Shown one piece after another: positions 60,895 through 64,000 of a stretch of DNA of 64,000 nt. The notes under the pieces were generated by a model that saw only the letters and a list, made by a program, of their open reading frames with translations, did not search any database and had not been told where the DNA came from. Source of the DNA: G958295935 sp965224235 (GTDB lineage: Bacteria > Chloroflexota > Dehalococcoidia > Lucifugimonadales > Lucifugimonadaceae); NCBI GenBank assembly GCA_965224235.1, contig CBDCYP010000001.1, forward strand, positions 1 to 64,000, in the 5' to 3' direction. Each line of letters opens with the position of its first letter. Positions within the stretch are counted from its first letter, which is position 1. Position numbers and translations under genes: made by a program.

Positions 60895-61201
60895 GCCGCC
60901 AGCCTGAAATTGATGGCGCACCAATCGGCGTGCGAAATCGGGCACATCGGTAGCACAGAGCGGGCGCAAAAACAGCGAGCGGAGCGGGCTAAGTGTTGGC
61001 GCGACGCTTTGCGTGTGGTCAGCAGCGCGACTCCGGTCATCCCCGGCGCTTCATGGGATAGCTTCGTAGCTGAAATTTCGGGGGCCATTATCGGCGGCGA
61101 ACGATGCCGGAAAGGTCCAGAGCGTTTCAATCCTTTGGCGGCCTGAGAAACCATCTGCGAAACGGGATTCGCGAACGGTTGTCTCGAGAGTCTGGACGCT
61201 C
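60895..61201. other. Intergenic, nothing recognised
   Basis: About 300 bp downstream of the phosphodiesterase-like gene, no conserved frame. Confidence 0.4.
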
Positions 61202-61567
61202 GTGCCATCCTTATCATTCCAGTATTCATACGTACGTTCGTCAACTCCTACTTACACCCCTGCGCCCACCGACACCGCGGCCCCTCAGGCCGTTCCGACG
61301 CAAACCCCATTCGCCTCTCCGACGGCTGCGCCCATCGCGACCTCAACGCCCAGTCCGTCTCCGGCTACTACGCCTACGCAGGTAATCACGATTCGGGAAA
61401 CTCCCTCCCCAGTCCTTTCGCCAACAGCACAACCAGCGGCCGAAGATTCGGGCGGAAGGTGCAACGCCCAGGAAGGGCAGCGCCGCCCGGGTGTGGGTTT
61501 TGGAATACTTATGGCGCTGATCTTGCCGATAGCGTTGTTGCCGGGGAACAGGAAACGCCAACGTTGA
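61202..61567 (+). CDS. Fragment: Thr/Pro-rich linker with C-terminal membrane anchor
   Basis: A 121-codon frame. Residues 10-85 are a Pro/Thr/Ser linker (YTPAPTDTAAPQAVPTQTP and similar), then CNAQEG and a C-terminal hydrophobic helix (VGFGILMALILPIALLPG) followed by RKRQR. This is the tail of a surface protein. The N-terminus has no signal peptide, so the secreted domain seems lost and this is probably a remnant. Confidence 0.5.
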   Translation: MPSLSFQYSYVRSSTPTYTPAPTDTAAPQAVPTQTPFASPTAAPIATSTPSPSPATTPTQVITIRETPSPVLSPTAQPAAEDSGGRCNAQEGQRRPGVGFGILMALILPIALLPGNRKRQR

Positions 61568-61979
61568 CGGTTGTTACCGGTGGGGTGGTGCCGGTGATCC
61601 GCGGGTGATCTAGAGGGTTTACATGGGGAACTGAGCTCGTTTTATTGTGATACGCATTGGTGAGCCGGTCAGGACGGGAACTGGTTTGGGTGGCCAGTTG
61701 ATGGGGGATTGACCGTCCATGACCAGTGCGCGTAATCGGTGGCGTATAACGGACGTCGCGAAAACGGGACAGGATTGGCGCTGGTTCGAGGTGTTTTGAG
61801 AGGCCAAGTGAAGGCCCTCCCCGGAGGTCGGGTATTCGCTTTGACCGGGAGGGTCGCGTCAGGATGGGCTGGGCTACAATTCCCTCACGCAAAGCTGGCC
61901 CGAGATCGCCCGTCTGGCTTTACAAGCGGTGCCGGCGCGTCTAGCGATGCTGTCAAATTTTTAGGGCCCGGAGTAGATC
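61568..61979. other. Intergenic, 5' region of the ATPase gene
   Basis: About 410 bp with no convincing gene; an 85-codon frame at 61739 has no family features. Should hold the promoter of the ATPase/TOPRIM pair. Confidence 0.45.
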
Positions 61980-63116
61980 ATGGCCGAAAACAATAAGCTT
62001 CACCTCCCAGACCTCACGATAAAGGGATTCCGCGGGATTGACGAACTGTCCATCCCACGCCTGGGCCGAGTGACCCTGTTAGCTGGCATGAACAGCGTTG
62101 GCAAGACGACGGTGTTGGACGCCGTGCAGGTCTACGCTGCTCGCGGGCGATTCTCGACTCTTTATGAACTATTGACACGTCGAGATGAGGTGCATGTTGC
62201 CATTGACGAAGACGGCGACCCCGTGATTGAACCGTCTTGGTCGGGTCTCTTCTACGACCGGGATTCGTCCGTCGATTTCCGTGTTGCGATTGGCACCGAA
62301 AAACACGTGGACCAACTAATTATCCGTAAGACCTTTTTGGAGGGTGAGCAAATATCTTTATTGGGAAGAATTCCCGGCCTCCATCTTGCGAATGATCGTA
62401 TCCAGGTTCTCGGAATTCTATTTCAGGGTGTAGACCGGCATCTCCCTTTGAGTTTCCCTTATGCTGGAAGAGCTCGAAATTATTACTTACGCAGGGGTTT
62501 TGGTCAATTGCCCGAAGAAGACGAGTTGCCACTCGAGATAAAGTGTGAGTCCCTTGGCCCCGGGTTGTTGAGCAACAACGTCATCGCGCGTTACTGGGAC
62601 AATGTCGCGCTGACGGAAGATGAGAAACACGCGGTGCGTGCTCTAGCTCCGATATTCGGCGCCGAAGTGGATCGTGTCGCGGTAGTTGGAGACGATCAAC
62701 GAATGCGCGGGCTGGGCGGAAGGCGAGTGATGGTCAAGCTCAAGTCATATGATCAACCTGTGCCATTAAAGAGTCTTGGTGATGGTGCGTTACGGATGTT
62801 CGGCGCTGCGTTGGCGCTGGCCAATAGCCGGGACGGATTCCTGCTGATAGACGAAGCAGAGAACGGAATCCACCATTCAGTGCAGCTAGACTATTGGCGC
62901 ATGATCTTGCGGTTCGCTCAGGAGAACAACGTTCAGGTCATCGCGACGACGCATAGCGGTGACTGTGTGAAGGGATTCGCACGAGCGGTGGAAGAAAACG
63001 AAGAGGCCGAAGGGGTACTCGTTCGTCTTTCGCGCCAATACGGTGACCTGCGGGCTGTGGAGTACTCTGAAAAGAATCTCATGGCCGCTGCCGAACAGGG
63101 GATAGAGGTAAGGTGA
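61980..63116 (+). CDS. AAA ATPase of the OLD/RecF-like group
   Basis: 378 residues with an SMC/RecF-like ATP-binding head: LTIKGFRGIDELSIPRLGRVTLLAGMNSVGKTTVLDAVQ (Walker A with Lys near 41 as a pattern), a middle insertion, then SLGDGALRMFGAALALANS (signature), LLIDEAENGIHHSVQLDYW (Walker B) and VIATTHSGDCVKGFA (switch His). It lacks the C-terminal TOPRIM domain of OLD proteins; a separate TOPRIM gene follows after 1 bp. Such two-gene arrangements occur in phage-defence systems such as PARIS. Confidence 0.85.
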   Translation: MAENNKLHLPDLTIKGFRGIDELSIPRLGRVTLLAGMNSVGKTTVLDAVQVYAARGRFSTLYELLTRRDEVHVAIDEDGDPVIEPSWSGLFYDRDSSVDFRVAIGTEKHVDQLIIRKTFLEGEQISLLGRIPGLHLANDRIQVLGILFQGVDRHLPLSFPYAGRARNYYLRRGFGQLPEEDELPLEIKCESLGPGLLSNNVIARYWDNVALTEDEKHAVRALAPIFGAEVDRVAVVGDDQRMRGLGGRRVMVKLKSYDQPVPLKSLGDGALRMFGAALALANSRDGFLLIDEAENGIHHSVQLDYWRMILRFAQENNVQVIATTHSGDCVKGFARAVEENEEAEGVLVRLSRQYGDLRAVEYSEKNLMAAAEQGIEVR

Positions 63117-63117
63117 C

Positions 63118-63908
63118 ATGATGCCACGCACGGGTTTGGAGCGTATTCTTCTTGTCGAAGGGCCTGACGACAAGCACGTTGTACGGCAATTGTGCCGCCG
63201 TCAATCAGTCCCAAACTTCTCTATTAAAGTTGCCGGAACCGTCGAAACACTCCTTTCCACAGTGGGTGCTGAAATATTGGCTCCCGGCCGAGAATCCGTT
63301 GGTGTTCTAATCGACGCAGATGACGACCCTCAGCACCATTGGGACGAACTAGTCGAACTTATATCTGATGAAGGTATCCACATCCCTGATCGCCCGAATC
63401 AACTGGGCACGATCGTTAACACAGCCGATGGCCCTTCAATCGGCATATGGGTGATGCCGGACAACGGGTCTCCCGGGGAACTCGAAGACTTCGTTCAAAA
63501 GATGATTCCGGAGGGGATCCTGTGTGGCCGAAATCCCAATGCTACATTAACGAGATACCCGCTGAGCACCGGAAATTTCGTCCGGGTAAGCTGTTGCGTA
63601 CCCAAGTGTACGCCTGGCTCGCAGCACGAGAGATCCCCGGGCGCATGGGGGCGGCCATCGGAGCGGGAGATCTAGGAAACCTCTGAACAACTCCGGGTTC
63701 CAATCCGTTCGCCCTGAGCTTGTCGAAGGGTTCTGGCCTCCTCCCCCACGGTGGGAGGAGGCCAGGAGGGGGGAACCTCCGCTCTGCCAAGCGCATCAGC
63801 GGCTTGTTCAGAGGTTCCCTAGACATGAACAGCGCGCAAGTCCAGGCGTTCCTTGAATGGTTGCGTGATCTATTTGGAGCAACCCGCGAGAATCGACTTA
63901 AAGCCTAA
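63118..63908 (+). pseudogene. TOPRIM (DUF3226-like) protein, broken by frameshift and MITE1
   Basis: Codes RILLVEGPDDKHVVRQLCRR (catalytic Glu) and VGVLIDADDDPQ (Asp pair), the TOPRIM signatures. After QKMIPEG the family-like sequence moves to another frame (DPVWPKSQCYINEIPAEH, then YAWLAAREIPGRMGAAIGAG), consistent with loss of one G in the GGGG run near 63515. It is cut again by MITE1 copy 5 and resumes as DMNSAQVQAFLEWLRDLFG. Without both lesions the protein would be about 215 residues. Probably inactive now. Confidence 0.8.
63676..63818 (-). mobile_element. MITE1 copy 5 (143 bp), inverted
   Basis: Reverse orientation relative to copies 1-4, with a slightly changed interior. Target duplication CTAG at 63672-63675 and 63819-63822. 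It interrupts the TOPRIM gene after its Gly-Asp-Leu codons; removing element and one CTAG restores the frame. Confidence 0.92.
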
Positions 63909-64000
63909 TCCGCTCTTCTCTACATCATGCACAAAATTTTGTTCGCGTTCGGGTACACACTCGCCTACCTTGCGAAGCAGTAGCGGCGTCCCCGAGGCGT

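Noticed and set aside
1..64000. CRISPR array
   Set aside because: No series of regularly spaced short repeats with unique spacers; all repeats found are MITEs, gene-end duplications or single tandem copies.

Overview
The window looks like a chromosomal segment of a free-living or host-associated bacterium, most likely Chloroflexota of the Dehalococcoidia/SAR202 type. This rests on protein style (a large secreted S8 protease with an EF-hand/dockerin-like tail, Pro/Thr-rich lipoproteins, a MoaD-MoaE fusion), moderately high GC, frequent GTG/TTG starts and heavy loads of small palindromic elements and toxin-antitoxin genes. The taxonomic call is an inference; no rRNA is present.

Layout. 1-3.3 kb: the end of an acyl-CoA dehydrogenase-like gene, an IS1182-type insertion sequence and a VapBC pair. 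3.6-7.8 kb: a secreted subtilase flanked by two direct copies of a 142-bp MITE, with a separate propeptide-like secreted protein upstream. 8.3-14.1 kb: a neutral ceramidase-like enzyme and a peptide-type ABC importer (binding protein and two permeases, no ATPases). 14.3-16.1 kb: a VOC protein, a ribbon-helix-helix gene carrying an in-frame MITE, and decayed DNA.

16.3-29.8 kb is the most unusual part. It is a type I restriction-modification locus (hsdM, hsdS, hsdR and a downstream YgjP-like metallopeptidase) whose subunit genes are separated by many small modules: two Phd/PIN pairs, a DUF4160/DUF2442 pair, a HEPN-like gene, MNT and MNT/HepT genes, a PIN gene with an in-frame stop, and AbrB/PIN. 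These modules are bracketed by repeated copies of the 3' end of hsdM and the 5' end of hsdR, as if gene ends served repeatedly as recombination points.

29.8-34.8 kb is a graveyard of mobile DNA: a possible replication-relaxation remnant, VapBC, a broken large serine recombinase and a broken IS110 transposase. 34.9-57.6 kb is mostly core genome: two ABC-2 exporters, yebC, khpA, rpsP, moaDE, tRNA-Ser(GCU), miaB, nadA-nadC, dtd, fmdB-like, purL, purQ, rpsU, gltX, rluD, lspA, a hydrolase and a threonine aldolase. 57.6-59.2 kb holds IS1182 remnants. The right end has a phosphodiesterase-like gene and an AAA-ATPase/TOPRIM pair resembling OLD/PARIS-type defence, its second gene broken by a frameshift and a MITE.

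Two MITE families link these regions: MITE1 (five copies, 142-143 bp, 4-bp TTAG/CTAG/CTTG target duplications) and MITE2 (three copies, 124-132 bp, 3-bp TNA target duplications). Both have inserted into small defence or toxin-antitoxin genes here.
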